DNA from: Acanthaster planci
Taxonomy: Eukaryota; Echinodermata; Asteroidea; Valvatida; Acanthasteridae
Assembly: GCF_001949145.1 (NCBI RefSeq)
Contig: NW_019091593.1
Location: 2,925 to 31,159 of the forward strand
Direction: 5' to 3'
Length of the DNA stretch: 28,235 nt
Position numbers and translations under genes: made by a program. The notes below the pieces were generated by a model. It was not told the origin of the DNA. It worked only from the letters and a program-made list of their open reading frames with translations, and searched no databases. Positions within the stretch are counted from its first letter, which is position 1. Every line of letters begins with the position of its first letter. Below, piece after piece: positions 9,471-20,300 of the stretch.

Positions 9471-10060
9471 TGGGGGGACAAGAGCCAGCGGATCCGGCCC
9501 CTGGTCCTGCCTGCAGGGGCCATCTCCCCCGTTGACAAAGCTGGGCCGGAGCGGCGGCGTGTTGAGCGGGGAGAACTCAGACACAAGCAGCCAGGGCATG
9601 ACTTGCAAGGGGCGGTGGATTCAGCGCCTGGTGCGATTCTGCTCCACGCTAACTCCTGAATCTCCCTCTCCCCATATGGACCGGTTGGCATGCCCCCACT
9701 GTCAGCAATAATTCCGCCAGCAGAATTATTGGGGGGACACCTGAGGTCGGCTTGTCCGGAGCTATTTGCTGCCTGGCCCTATACCTGTGAGCGGGGGTGT
9801 GGCCACTGCTTCTACCGATCAGCACCACCGACACTGTGACCACGTCCTTGTCCCTCAGGTCTGGGCAGAGGATCCTGACGTCCTGGAGGTCTTCGCCAGT
9901 GATGGGGAGTTGGGGGGTGACGAGTTCCCCATGGAGCAGTCACCCCCCCCTGCCTGTCCTCCGGAGGGAGCCACCCAGACCCGCCCCCGGTCAGCTGCTG
10001 CGGGTGAGCCCTCGCCGCTGATGCCCTCTCGGTGCCGAAGGCGGGGGTAGCGGGGTGGGC
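9471..10060 (+). other. Gypsy-3 C-terminal region, unidentified
   Basis: The stretch is GC-rich and open in pieces. It includes a CPHCQQ motif (about 9693-9710) and a Pro/Glu-rich frame (9766-10050) with VWAEDPDVLEVFASDGELGG. Position after the integrase suggests a pol C-terminal extension. I do not recognise an envelope or other named domain. Confidence 0.4.
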
Positions 10061-10073
10061 CGGATCGATGAGA

Positions 10074-10311
10074 CTTTTCTGTGCCATGGATTTGGTGAAT
10101 GATTTGGGTCGGGTGCCGGACTCGCTGGACAGCGGCAGCACAGGCCAGCGCGGGGGCCCAGCAGTCGGGGCCCAGACTGCGAAGGCAACGTGGAACTCAC
10201 CTGGGTTGGTGGGCGAGCTGGATTTGTTCCTCGCGGGGAAATCTGGAACAGTTATCCAGGAGCGGGGGGTGGAAATTTGAGGGTCAGAGCCTATAGACAG
10301 GACACGCTGCA
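10074..10311 (+). repeat. Second gag-start copy fused to LTR tail of Gypsy-3
   Basis: From 10074 to 10284 this repeats 7751-7906 but keeps the 55 bp missing there, so the frame from 10086 stays open through GELDLFLAGKSGTVIQE. At 10283 it switches to the last 29 bp of the LTR (GTCAGAGCC...CGCTGCA) and the element ends. The switch lies at a GGAAATTT(T)GAG word found both in gag and in the LTR just before the tail. Confidence 0.75.
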
Positions 10312-11085
10312 ATGTGCTCAATAGCCTTGAGGCAACAGGTGGTTTTCGACTCTTGACCAAGGCAAAGCCTATCATCAGGGGTTCACGGCAGAGGAGAGCC
10401 ATCATCTTACTGCTTTTGTGACTCCCTGAGTCCATGAGTGGATATGCATACCTATATGCTCAAATGTGCACCAGCTGCCTTGATGAAACGAACGACCAGA
10501 TGTGCAGAGTGTACCGGGACGATGTCCTTGTCTACAAAGCCACATTTGAAGGCCATACTGAGAGGGTGAGAAAGGTTCCCCGCCGGATGCAAGAACATGA
10601 CATGAAGTTGAGGCCCAGTTAAAGTGTGCACTGTTTCAGCCACAAGTGAAGCATACTTTCAGCAGATGGTCAGTGCCTGTACAGACCTGGGCACTGAGGC
10701 CCTGAGACAGAAGCGACCTGCCACAGTCACGGAGGTTCACCAACTTTTGAGGCTCCTGGGATATTATCAGCATTATGTGCCTAACCTGTTCCAACATGCT
10801 AAGGTTCTGTATGACCTGCTAAAACAAGACGAAGCTCAATGTCCACACCAGGACCAAAGTCGAGGGAAAATGTTTAAGAACGAAAACAGCAGAGGCCAGA
10901 GACGAAAGAATAATCCTATCAGATGGGAGACCGTCCACCAGGATGCCCTTGAATCAATACTTGACTGTGTGAATAAAACATCAGTCGTGGTGTACCCCAA
11001 ATTTGCCCCCCCTTTGTACTTCACACAAATGCCTCTCAAGACTGACTCGGCACTATTCTCTACCAAAAGCAAGATGGGAAACTAA
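10312..11085 (+). pseudogene. Gypsy-2 RT palm, connection and RNase H start
   Basis: After the nested element, coding resumes with VLNSLE, then after a shift NRWFSTLDQGKAYHQGF and AEESHHLTAFVTP. A stop replaces the next Trp, and a stretch including the conserved NAPA block is missing. CLDETNDQMCRVYRDDVLVY follows, where the YxDD box reads YRDD (about 10512-10523). The next frame gives the connection (RLLGYYQHYVPNLFQHAK). Near 11020-11060 the RNase H start reads HTNAS instead of HTDAS. The parts are clear, but the copy is inactive. Confidence 0.87.
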
Positions 11086-11745
11086 AGGTTGTTGGTTTTG
11101 GGTCCAGGACACTGACACCGGCTGAGAAGAATTACCATATGCATGCAGGAAAGCTTGAATTCCTCAGTCTAAAATGGGCAGTAACAGAGCACTTCTCAGA
11201 TTACCTCTACTATGCTAAGCAGACGACTGTGTATGCAGACAACAATCCCTTAACATATGCTGAGGGATTCCATGGGACACTGCTGGGTTGTGGAGTTATC
11301 TGGTTTTAACCTGGAGATCAGATACTGCCCAGGAAAGGCCAATGGAGATGCAGACACCTTGTCATGAATCCCTCAAAGCTTGGAGCAACTGGAAAGTGTT
11401 AACACTGAAGCTGTTCCCATGGATGTGAAGAAGGCAACCAGTCAAGGGATTACCACCCAGGTCAACGGCCAGACTGTCTGAGCAAAGCCCTTATCTATTG
11501 ATGATCCCACTCCGGAAACGCCAATTCACCAGTTCAGTAAACAGTGATTTAAGCTGGCCCAGGAAAATGACGGTACCAAGAGATTTTTACACTACAAGAA
11601 CTTAGGAAGGTTACCCACTCGGAAGGAACAAAAAAGAGAGACAAATTAGGTCAAGACACTCATCCATGAGTGGGGAAAACTCCAAGTAGATGGTGATGGT
11701 ATAGTCTGGTGGAAGACTGGAAACTACAATGTAAAAGTATAGGTT
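11086..11745 (+). pseudogene. Gypsy-2 RNase H C-terminal part and linker
   Basis: The frame continues with VVGFGSRTLTPAEKNYHMHA, GKLEFLSLKWAVTEHFSDYL and TVYADNNPLTYA, all standard RNase H segments. After a shift it gives LEIRYCPGKANGDADTLS, the typical RNase H end. Linker-type sequence continues to about 11740. The integrase is not present. Confidence 0.85.
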
Positions 11746-12891
11746 AATTGTCCATTCTGGGCATGAAGGAAAAACACAAACATCCAGGCCAACCCCGGCT
11801 GCTGATTGACCAAAACTTACACACACTCTATCATTAACCACATGCACTCAAATATGTTCCTAAATGCACAATACAATCTTTAACTTACAAAACATCACTA
11901 AAAAACAGGCTGACAATTTCCCAGTGAATAGGCTAATTACTTCCTATGAACTACTCATCAAATTACCATCAAGGATCAAATAAGTTTCATCATAAGTGTA
12001 CTCCATAATTTTATGAACTTCCTTCTACTGGGCCCATGCATACAACTGCACATACAAGAGCATTGTACCTTACTTGCATGCCTTCTGTACTGACATGGGC
12101 CATAAAAATCCTTGTATACTTTGACACAGTTACTCCTAAATCACCTTACAAATACCACTTTCGAAAATGCTTAATTTCGGTCAAAACTGTCATCAAGCGA
12201 ATCTATAACCATCAGTGGATAAAATAAGATAGATAAGCAACTATTCCATTAACAGGTAAAACATAAAGCAAAGGAAATCATGATGAAACAGTTTAGTACA
12301 GTTACCTGTGAAAGTTGGGCAGGCACTGCCACGGGGTCGCATGGTCTTGGGCATGCAGTTTAAACACATGTACATGTACTTCATGTCTAACAAACAGTTC
12401 AGGCAAATATGCAGGGCCTGGGTCTATGACACATCGGGATTAAGCACAACAAAAATTGAGAAATAATGTGTAATTTCAATAATTCAAACCCTCAAATAAT
12501 GTGCCTTATTTCAAATTCAGTGGTGTTTCAAACTACATGTTCAACATTACACATGTCAGAGAATGTTTGTTTCCCATGACCTCCAGTAAGTTTTGGTGAG
12601 TTACAGCTAGGATGGCAGAACAGCAGTAGAAGTGAGTTCAGTTCATGTACACTTTGGAAACAGGGATTTAGAATTAACATAAGAACTAGGGTTATAAGTT
12701 ATAGTTATAACTAAGTAAAGGTAAGAATAAATGGAAAATCGTAACACGGATAAGATTATATCAGAAATTTGGTTGCATGGGACCTCTTCCTACACCCATC
12801 CAGAGGGAAATTGCTATAGAGAACCCCCCAAAAAGTGGAATATACCAAAGACAGCAGGGGGAGTGCATGTGATTGTGAGTGTGCCTGATTG

Positions 12892-12967
12892 CTTTGATAT
12901 ATTTTGCCAAAATAATCAGACATCTTCAATATGGGGACGGTCTTCTTTTGTCTTTGTCCTATCCAGG
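12892..12967. repeat. 70-bp direct repeat, copy 1
   Basis: It shares TTTTGCCAAA, ATCTTC/CTCA and TCTTTGTCCTATCCAG with 13775-13841. It ends in a pyrimidine-rich tract and CAG, resembling a splice acceptor. Probably a dispersed repeat. Confidence 0.55.
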
Positions 12968-13774
12968 TATGAGCCGATTTCTTTCTTTTAGATGTACCGG
13001 TAGCTTCGAGAAGTTCTATTTCTGTTGATAAGTTGGCTGAATACATTGTAAGTGCAATTGTGTAATTTTGTCTCTTTTATTATTCTCTTCCCAAGTTACA
13101 GATTGACCGATAATTGAATGAAATTAAGTAATAAATTAATGTTGACTGACAAGATTGATCTTTGTTTGTGACTGTAATATTGAATATAATATTTTCAATA
13201 GCTTTTACATAGATCATTCATACATGATATTTTGTCTCACAAATATGCTATTTGTTTGTGGAAAGTCCTTTCAGTTAGGAACAGTGTGGATTTTATTTGC
13301 AAAGTTCCTGGGAACATATTCTCATTACAAAGGTTTGATTAATGTTTGTGTATCGATCAGGCATGTTGGAGTAATTTGTAGTGCTAGATCACTAGGTTTC
13401 GCATTGAGGCCGCACAAACTTTCCACTACGCCCAGTGCCTGTGCAGAGTCTTAGCTGAAGTAAGGCACGGCCATGGTGCAGTGGGAATAATATATTAGGC
13501 ATACAGTGGAAAGTTGCCCCAAAATGAGGGACTTAATTGGCCAGCCAGTGGAAGTTGTGACCCCATGGACTAGCTAGGAGTCGGGGTAGCTAGGGGCAAG
13601 AGGTTACGAAGTTATGTTCCCCTTGAGGTTATATACATGCAGTGTATTCAGTTGGCCACCAGTTTTAAAGTGGTGTTTGTCGCCAAGTCCCAGTATAATG
13701 GCTATACTGATTTGATGCTTACAGCTTTGGAAAATCAACTATATTCTTTTTTGTTTGCGTGTCGGATTAAAATA

Positions 13775-13841
13775 CTTTCATATGTTTTGCCAAAGTGATC
13801 GGATATCCTCAGTATGGTCTTCTGTCTTTGTCCTATCCAGA
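13775..13841. repeat. 70-bp direct repeat, copy 2
   Basis: Second copy of the 12892-12967 sequence with several substitutions and a short deletion in the middle. Confidence 0.55.
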
Positions 13842-13981
13842 TGCACTGTAAACGTTACCAAAAAATTGTAACGTAACACAAGTGTCCTTGAAGATTTAGC
13901 AGAGGAACACATGGCTTGATACATGGAGGAAGGAAGACAAAATTGGACAGGGTAGCCAACATACATGTACTATTATTGCTA

Positions 13982-13989
13982 TGACGTCA
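13982..13989. promoter_or_regulatory. CRE-like palindrome upstream of CPT2 exons
   Basis: A perfect TGACGTCA lies 333 bp before the first recognised exon. The left duplicate has TGACGTCT at the matching place (6027-6034). CREB/ATF binding is known for this word; use here is inference. Confidence 0.25.
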
Positions 13990-14321
13990 CATCTTCTTTG
14001 CCACATGGTAATAGTACATGCACGATGTTAGGAAAGAAACTGCAGCACATACAGTTCTTATTTGTGGGGCTAGCATTGGTTCAATTTTGGTTGGATAATT
14101 ATATTGTGAATTGTTCAGTTTTTAATATGTAATTACTCTCTGTTTCATACATGGACATGTTTATTTTTTTGAGAAAAACTAATAAAATACCCGTTTTTAA
14201 TCAGGATTCCATGGGGAAAACTTAACTTATCTTGTGTGAATGCATGACTTATTCTTGACAAAATGCTTCACATAAATGAAAACAAAAACATTGCTTAATT
14301 ATGTTTACTTTTCTTTATCAG

Positions 14322-14359
14322 AAAGCTTTGTGTTTACGGAGGACATGGTGGTTTCAAAG
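14322..14359 (+). CDS. CPT2: CPT2-like exon 1 seen (38 nt)
   Basis: The acceptor is TTTCTTTATCAG and the donor AAAG|GTAAGCC. The open frame reads KLCVYGGHGGFK and leaves one G, which joins GT of the next exon to give Gly. Length and frame are conserved in the left duplicate, which favours coding, but this part has no counterpart that I recognise in other CPT2 proteins. The initiator Met would be further upstream. Confidence 0.55.
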
Positions 14360-17300
14360 GTAAGCCAGTTTTCAGGATTTTTAGGTAACTGTACATGCTT
14401 TTATACAAGAATTAAATGCACAATAACCTTACATTATGTTCTCTGTTGACTATGAAAATACTCGCAGTGCAACATTTTTAATTGCCATTATATAAGTAAA
14501 CTTAAGGTGAAGGAATGAGTTTTAGCAGCCAATTGAAAGCCAATTTATTAATGAATACTAGAAAATGAAATGGAACAAAAAATACATATATTACAAAGAC
14601 ATATTTGTACAACAGGTCCTCCAGATCTTCAGACGCTGAGTCCTGTCCCCACAATGTTCTTCCAACCAGCTATTCCTCAACTGCCCGTACCCTCTTTGCA
14701 CGACACCTGCCAGCGTTACCTCACTGCTCAGCTCGTGTTCCTCAGCCCCAAAGAATATGCCAAGACGCAGTCCCTCGTTGATGAATTTCAGAAGGGGGCA
14801 GGTGTTGGTGAGTTGGAAATTGCATCTGTTGGTAGTAAGAGAACCAGGTATCCTGTTTTATGTACAGTACAGTCTGGGTACTTGTAAAAGACTCCTAACC
14901 CAAAAGGCTGAAAGAAAAAGCAACTGTGAAAGTTGGTTCAACTTGCCACGTGCATCTTACTCAAAAGGTTCATCAATTACCTTTCTAGATAAAATTGAAG
15001 TCCATTTAAGTATTCCGCATAGCCAGTTTTCATGTTAAATATCTCGCGAAATATTCTTGTTTGAAAAGTTACAAAATAATTTCTAAAGTTGGTTACAGGA
15101 AATACTTGTAAGTCTATTATTTGGACATCAGTGGTCAGGTTCATGCATACATAAGTTACAATCTATAATTTTTGGTGCTCATTTCTAGACCTCAACAAGG
15201 AATTGGTCGAACTGAACAAGAAAAACAGCCATTTGAGCTACTCAACGGGTAGGTATGCCCGAGACCATGCAGTTTCTTTTTCTTCTGTTCTTTTTTCTTT
15301 TTTTTTTTCTATTTAGGTTTTATTTTGTTTTGGCTTACCTATTTTGGTTTTCTCCTGTTTTTGACCCTGTTGGTATGTTGGTATGTATGAATGATACATT
15401 TTCTAATGCTGATATGACCTGAATTGTTACAAAGTCTTCATGATCAGTCTTTTCTTGAGAGGTCATTTTCACCGTGCATTGTGGGAAATGGTTGACTATT
15501 TGTTCACAGACTGCAGGAATTTGAATTTTCTTGATGTTTATTGGCCCAGATAGTGGAATTATAAGTCTGTTTTGAGTGTCAGTTGCACAGAATACCCAGT
15601 CTTTCAAACTTCCATGCATAGCCCTCTTTTTAACCTTCACTTATCACTCAGCCCCTTGTTCGGGTACTGGGAAGGGCTAATGGCCTTGCACAGATTAAAG
15701 TGAGGGAAATACTTCACATGGAGTCACAGCTAACGATGTGCAAGGCATTGTGGATAAATTTCTGCCAGGTCTGTGAGCTTGCTCAATGCGTAACACGAGC
15801 GACAGTTATCAATTTGATATTTTTCTTTTTCTTCCTCATTGCTGAAAATATTCTCACTACAGGGTATAATTTGTTCATCCAAAAAAATAGCCAGTGATTT
15901 GAAATATATCGCCAAAAGACGCGTGATCATGCATTGTTACTGGTGACAAGATAAATTACCGCACTGTGATATTATGAAGTGACAGAGGGTGCTAGTCACT
16001 AGGTGCGGGGTGAAGTTATGGATGGCGCTCTGCCCAGTAACAGGCAGATGTTAGGCACGCTTAGCTGTGTGTTAAGCAAGCGCGGCACATAGGCTCTGCC
16101 TTGGTTAACAAAAGCCACTGCCTGGTCACATTTAGCACCTGCATGCAGGCATAGTTGCAGCAGTGGCCAGCTTGCGAAGCTATATAAGGGGCGCGTAGGT
16201 AAGGGCCAGTCGTGCTGAATCAAGGGTTGATCCTAGGTAAGGTTCGAGAATCCTGTGCAAAATAAATGTCACCCAGCCTAGCGTGACTGTGAGGGGCTCG
16301 AGGTTGAGGGGCTAATTGGTGGTGCCCTATAGTTCCTGATAGGAGCTTGCGGTCTTGATAAGGGCAGATTTCTATCTCATATGATGTGAGTTGCGTGTAG
16401 CGCAGCCCCGACACTAAACCCCGTAGACTTGCTCAAATCCCTGATTCGGCACTGGATGCTCACAATTAATTGCAGTGTTCGCTGCTCTGGGTGAAGTCCA
16501 GTCACGTATAATCATACAGTCTCCCTGTAAATAGCGCCCTCTACTGGTGTATTTGTTGTGCATGATTGAAGGAGCATTGATAAATAAACCAGCCACCTTG
16601 ATTGTTGTATATGAGGCAAGTGTCCAGACGAAGTTTAATTCAAGTCATTTCTGTCCGGGTGGCGTTACTAAGCTTTGGGCCAGTCAGAAGACCAGAGATC
16701 ATCGAACTTTCTTGGGGGACAGTACACTTCCATCCCAACAGACTCATCCCTAGCCGCCTAGGGACCGTCTGGTACATGCCGTCTGCCATCACGCCTTGAG
16801 GAGGGGGTGCCCTCACCTTCGTCGGAGGGGCGTGGCATCATAATATTGTACCTAGGCCCTGTTTTTATAACCTTGAACATTTTACCTATGCCAAAACATT
16901 GCCACTGGTGAACCTAAAAAATTAAATAACGCTTTACTAAAAAACAGGAAGTCAAACCTCGCAGTCACAAGTCGTGCACATTGTAGCCAATCAAAGGCCC
17001 ATCAGCCCTCCCCAGTGCCGTACGTGTTCAGGCACTGGGTGATGAGCAAAATCTTATCCTTGGAGCCGGCCACTACCTAGGCATATTTCCCTAGAGGGTG
17101 CATTACAAATGAAATTCACTCAATAGGCTACCAAAGGTGCCTCGCGATATGCCTGCCATCTCCCCCTTTTCTCTTGACGTGGAATGGTGATAAATCATCA
17201 AATTTCCCGCTTTTACTTTTCTTGGGTTTATCTCCACCATCTATTATCCACTTGTATTGATTTCATCAATTTAATGAAGAGTAGATTTCACCTTTGCCTT

Positions 17301-20300
17301 TTACATCTTCCTATCTTTGTTTTTGCTCTTGTAAGTACATATTTTTGTTATTTCTTTCTACACGTTTGGTTGTGGAAAGATCCCTGAAGAGGAGGTTGGG
17401 TAGAGCCACTGTGGACACGGAACCCAGCTTCTATTCACCCATTGCCTGGGATCTCGGGAGGGCGACCCAGTAGGTCGGGAACCGGGCCTCAGGAAGCTTG
17501 GCCGCCCCACCGGCTGCTATTTTTGGGGAACGATAGCTGATAGAGAAGTTCACCAGTAACAGCCACCAACATTGGACTACAGCAGTAAGCTTCAAGGACA
17601 AGTCGGGTAGGGACACTGTGGGCCCTGTGGACACGTACGGGACCCCTGGCCATTGTAGAGGCACAAGGTCGAGAGGCATAATTACCCTCCCTCGAGAGGC
17701 AGCCCCCTCCCCATCATTTCCAGGCCTCAGGACGAGCTCTGTGTCCGAAGGCCATACCTGATTTAATTGGGCGATCGAACGAACACAGCCCACGAGTCCC
17801 CAGCGGGAAAGATTCCATGGTTAGCTGTTTCACAACCCGACCCCACACCCACCAACCCACCTCTGGCTTGCCAGTGGGTATATGCCCGGCAAGGTATGGG
17901 ATGGAGGAGGGGTAACTCTTTAGAAGTGTTGTATAAGAAAGAAACAATGTTGACAACAGGTACTAACTTTTGAGAAAGGAACTTTTATTCTAAACTATTT
18001 TCAGCTTGCACAAGAGAGAGTGGGAGTACTGTGCACAGAGATGTTGCTTGGAGAGTGGTTGTGATGAGACTGGCTAAAAATGACCAAGTGGTGAAAATAG
18101 GGCTGGGAACACAGGCCATGTACACTTCTTTTGTGACTTGTTTTCTTGTTCTTTGGACAATTATATTCTGACTCGCAGCCTCTCTGGGTGGCACCCCCAT
18201 GCTGGGCCTCGTTACTGCATGGTCCATTACACCATCACCTTCAGAACGTTTTCGTGTTACGGAAACTCCCATGGTTCTGCCCGTATCTGAACCTGCCTCA
18301 GAAGAGCAGCACAGTCACCTGGCCAAGAAAGGGAAGTCCACTGTAAAAAACGCTGCAGCCCGTTGGCTTCTGAGTTGTTCTCAGACCGATCCTCGCACCA
18401 AATCAAATGCAGTAAGTGCTTGGGATGTTTCCTACCAATTTCTTTAAGGCCTTTCAGGCATTCTTGGCCTCCATCTTGGCCATGACTGGTACAGGTTTCC
18501 CTGCGGGGCAACTTGCCCCATTGGCTGGATAGCTTGCGCCAACTTGGGTCATCTCCAGCAGATAGCTCAAATATAGGCATGCTAAGTGCATTCAGCTATT
18601 TCTCAGGGAGACGTCAGCCCCAGCAGAAGCGTTGCTGAAGCTACTGGGACTCATGGTGGATCTCGCTCCACACTGCCAACTTCGAATGCACCCACTCCAG
18701 CTCCACCTCCTTGCACATTATTGCCTGAACCACCACTCGATCTGTCATATGGTTCCGGTCGATTCCTTCCTACTACTGCACCTCCATATATAGATTTTCC
18801 CCATAACCAACAGTCATAACTACGGATGCATTCTATCTTGGCTTGGGTGCCACACTTCACCCATACCAGATGGCAGGGAATTAAGTGGATCCTAGATCCA
18901 GGCAATTTACGCATCAGTGTCCCAGAGATGCATGCATTCAGTGCCGCCCAATATTTCAAAGGGTTCATCCGAGGCCATCCACTCCTCACCAAATGCGACA
19001 ATTCTTTGTGGTGGTGCACATCAACCATGAGGGAGGCACAAGGTCAGCCCAATTCTAACTTCTCGTATGGATATATGCTCCATTGGTGTCAGGAATCTGG
19101 TAAAACTCCGATAGCTAGATAGGCATACAAGGACAACACTGTGGCCCGTGGAATGAACCTTACAGCCTAGCATCGCCAAACAGATTTTCCTGACCGTTGA
19201 TTGCCTCGCATAGATGTGTTTGCATCAGGGGCAACAGCCAACTACATGTACAGTTTTTTTTACTCTAGACTATACGCCCCGACCCTCGGGCATGGCACAC
19301 CAATATGCCCTATCAATCCCGTGGACCAGTATGTTAGCAGACACATTTTCTCTGATATCCCTGATCACACTTGTACTTACAAAACTGGAAAGAGAACATT
19401 GCTGAGTCCTTCTCAACACCCCTTCTAGCCATGACAATCTTGGTTCCCATATGTATCAATCTGTCAGTCCACAAGCCGCTAGTACTTCCAAACTGTCCAG
19501 ACATTCTGTTTCAACCAGAATCAAACATAATTCACCCAGCTCCCGAGAGTCTTCACCTGCGTGCTAGATCATTGTCAAAGAATCAGTCTGAACAGCAGGC
19601 CTTTCGGCAGATCTGCCTCTTTTGCAGCACGATGTCATCCAACATCAAACAAGATCTACAACAGCTGTCGCCGGCAATTAACATTACCATAAAATGTAGA
19701 CAGAAAACTTTTGATCCAGTCCAGTCTACTCTGACCGATGTTGGCAATTTTTTCATCTACCTGTTCAACTCTGTCCTCACAATATCCACCACAAAAGCTA
19801 CCGATCAGCTATTGCAGCCATTCAAACAGGTTTTTTTCCAACAATTTTTTCTACAACCATGCCGTGGGTCACCGCCTTTGTGGAATGCTCATCACAAAGC
19901 CTCCAACTTGTGAGCTCTTCCATTTGTGGGATCTTCCGCAGGTTCTTTGGGAGCTTTCACATTCCCCTGATGAATCCTCGAGACAGACATCTTTGTTTAA
20001 CCTATCAGTCAAACTAGCCTTAGGCCTACTACTACCAGTTGCCATGTCCCGACAACGAAGCGAACTGCAAGCTTTATCAATTGATCCCGGAAATATTCGA
20101 TGGGAACCAGTAAGGTTTGTTCCTCAAACCTTTTTCCTCACAAAGAACCAATTGGACTCCTTCACTCCTGATATCTTTGTTCCATACATTCAATCCCACT
20201 CATATGGCCTCTGGAAGACAAGAATATGTGGTGCCCTGTTTGAACTCTGAAATGGTACCTCAACAAGACAGCACTATAATCAGGGGAGAAATGTGGCAAG

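Larger units (their letters stand above)
7438..10311 (+). mobile_element. GC-rich Gypsy derivative (Gypsy-3) nested in Gypsy-2
   Basis: The insert starts with TGGCGCC and ends with CGCTGCA, giving TG...CA ends. It has a left LTR, a TGG-starting primer-binding-site candidate two bases after the LTR, a start of gag, a repeat-rich stretch, the pre-integrase and H2C2 region, the start of the integrase core, an unplaced C-terminal region, then a second partial gag start joined to the last 29 bp of the LTR. RT and RNase H are absent, so it is an internally deleted copy. Its GC content is visibly far higher than the flanks. Target duplication is unclear; ATG is present at both edges. Confidence 0.8.
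7200..11745 (+). mobile_element. Ty3/Gypsy retrotransposon (Gypsy-2), split by a nested element
   Basis: Plus-strand pol fragments flank a GC-rich insertion. Left of it is the RT N-terminal part (7242-7437), and right of it (10312 onward) are the RT palm, RT end, connection and RNase H, then weak similarity to about 11740 in the region between RNase H and integrase (KLQVDGDGIVWWK). The left piece stops at PIPRIQDIM and the right piece resumes at VLNSLE, which is the expected continuation. Several stops and shifts show that it is dead. No LTR or integrase core was recognised, so it is a fragment. Confidence 0.85.
11746..13950. other. AT-rich interval without a recognisable gene
   Basis: Small open frames (for example 12731-12991 and 13155-13454) have no motif I recognise. 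The interval holds a 70-bp direct repeat (12892-12967 and 13775-13841). An upstream CPT2 exon or promoter may lie here, but I cannot place one. Confidence 0.4.
13951..17260 (+). repeat. Right copy of the segmental duplication
   Basis: It aligns with 5997-7195 and is the fuller copy, carrying intact exons 1-3 of the CPT2-like gene and the DIRS 5' terminal repeat. Extra sequence relative to the left copy includes about 170 bp near 14065-14235, the exon 3 region, and the LTR-like insert 15974-16842. Confidence 0.85.

Noticed and set aside
9812-10435. 207-codon minus-strand frame, the longest in the window
   Set aside because: It crosses the junction between two elements of plus orientation and lies in GC-rich DNA; no domain is seen.
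12731-12991. Candidate first coding exon of CPT2
   Set aside because: No mitochondrial targeting features and no phase link to the 38-nt exon; its end lies in a dispersed repeat.
14616-14807. Choline or carnitine acetyltransferase (CRAT) instead of CPT2
   Set aside because: The VPTM start, the RATNxTVSxxRFLKTLR segment and the NRWFDKS block fit CPT2 better than CRAT or CROT.
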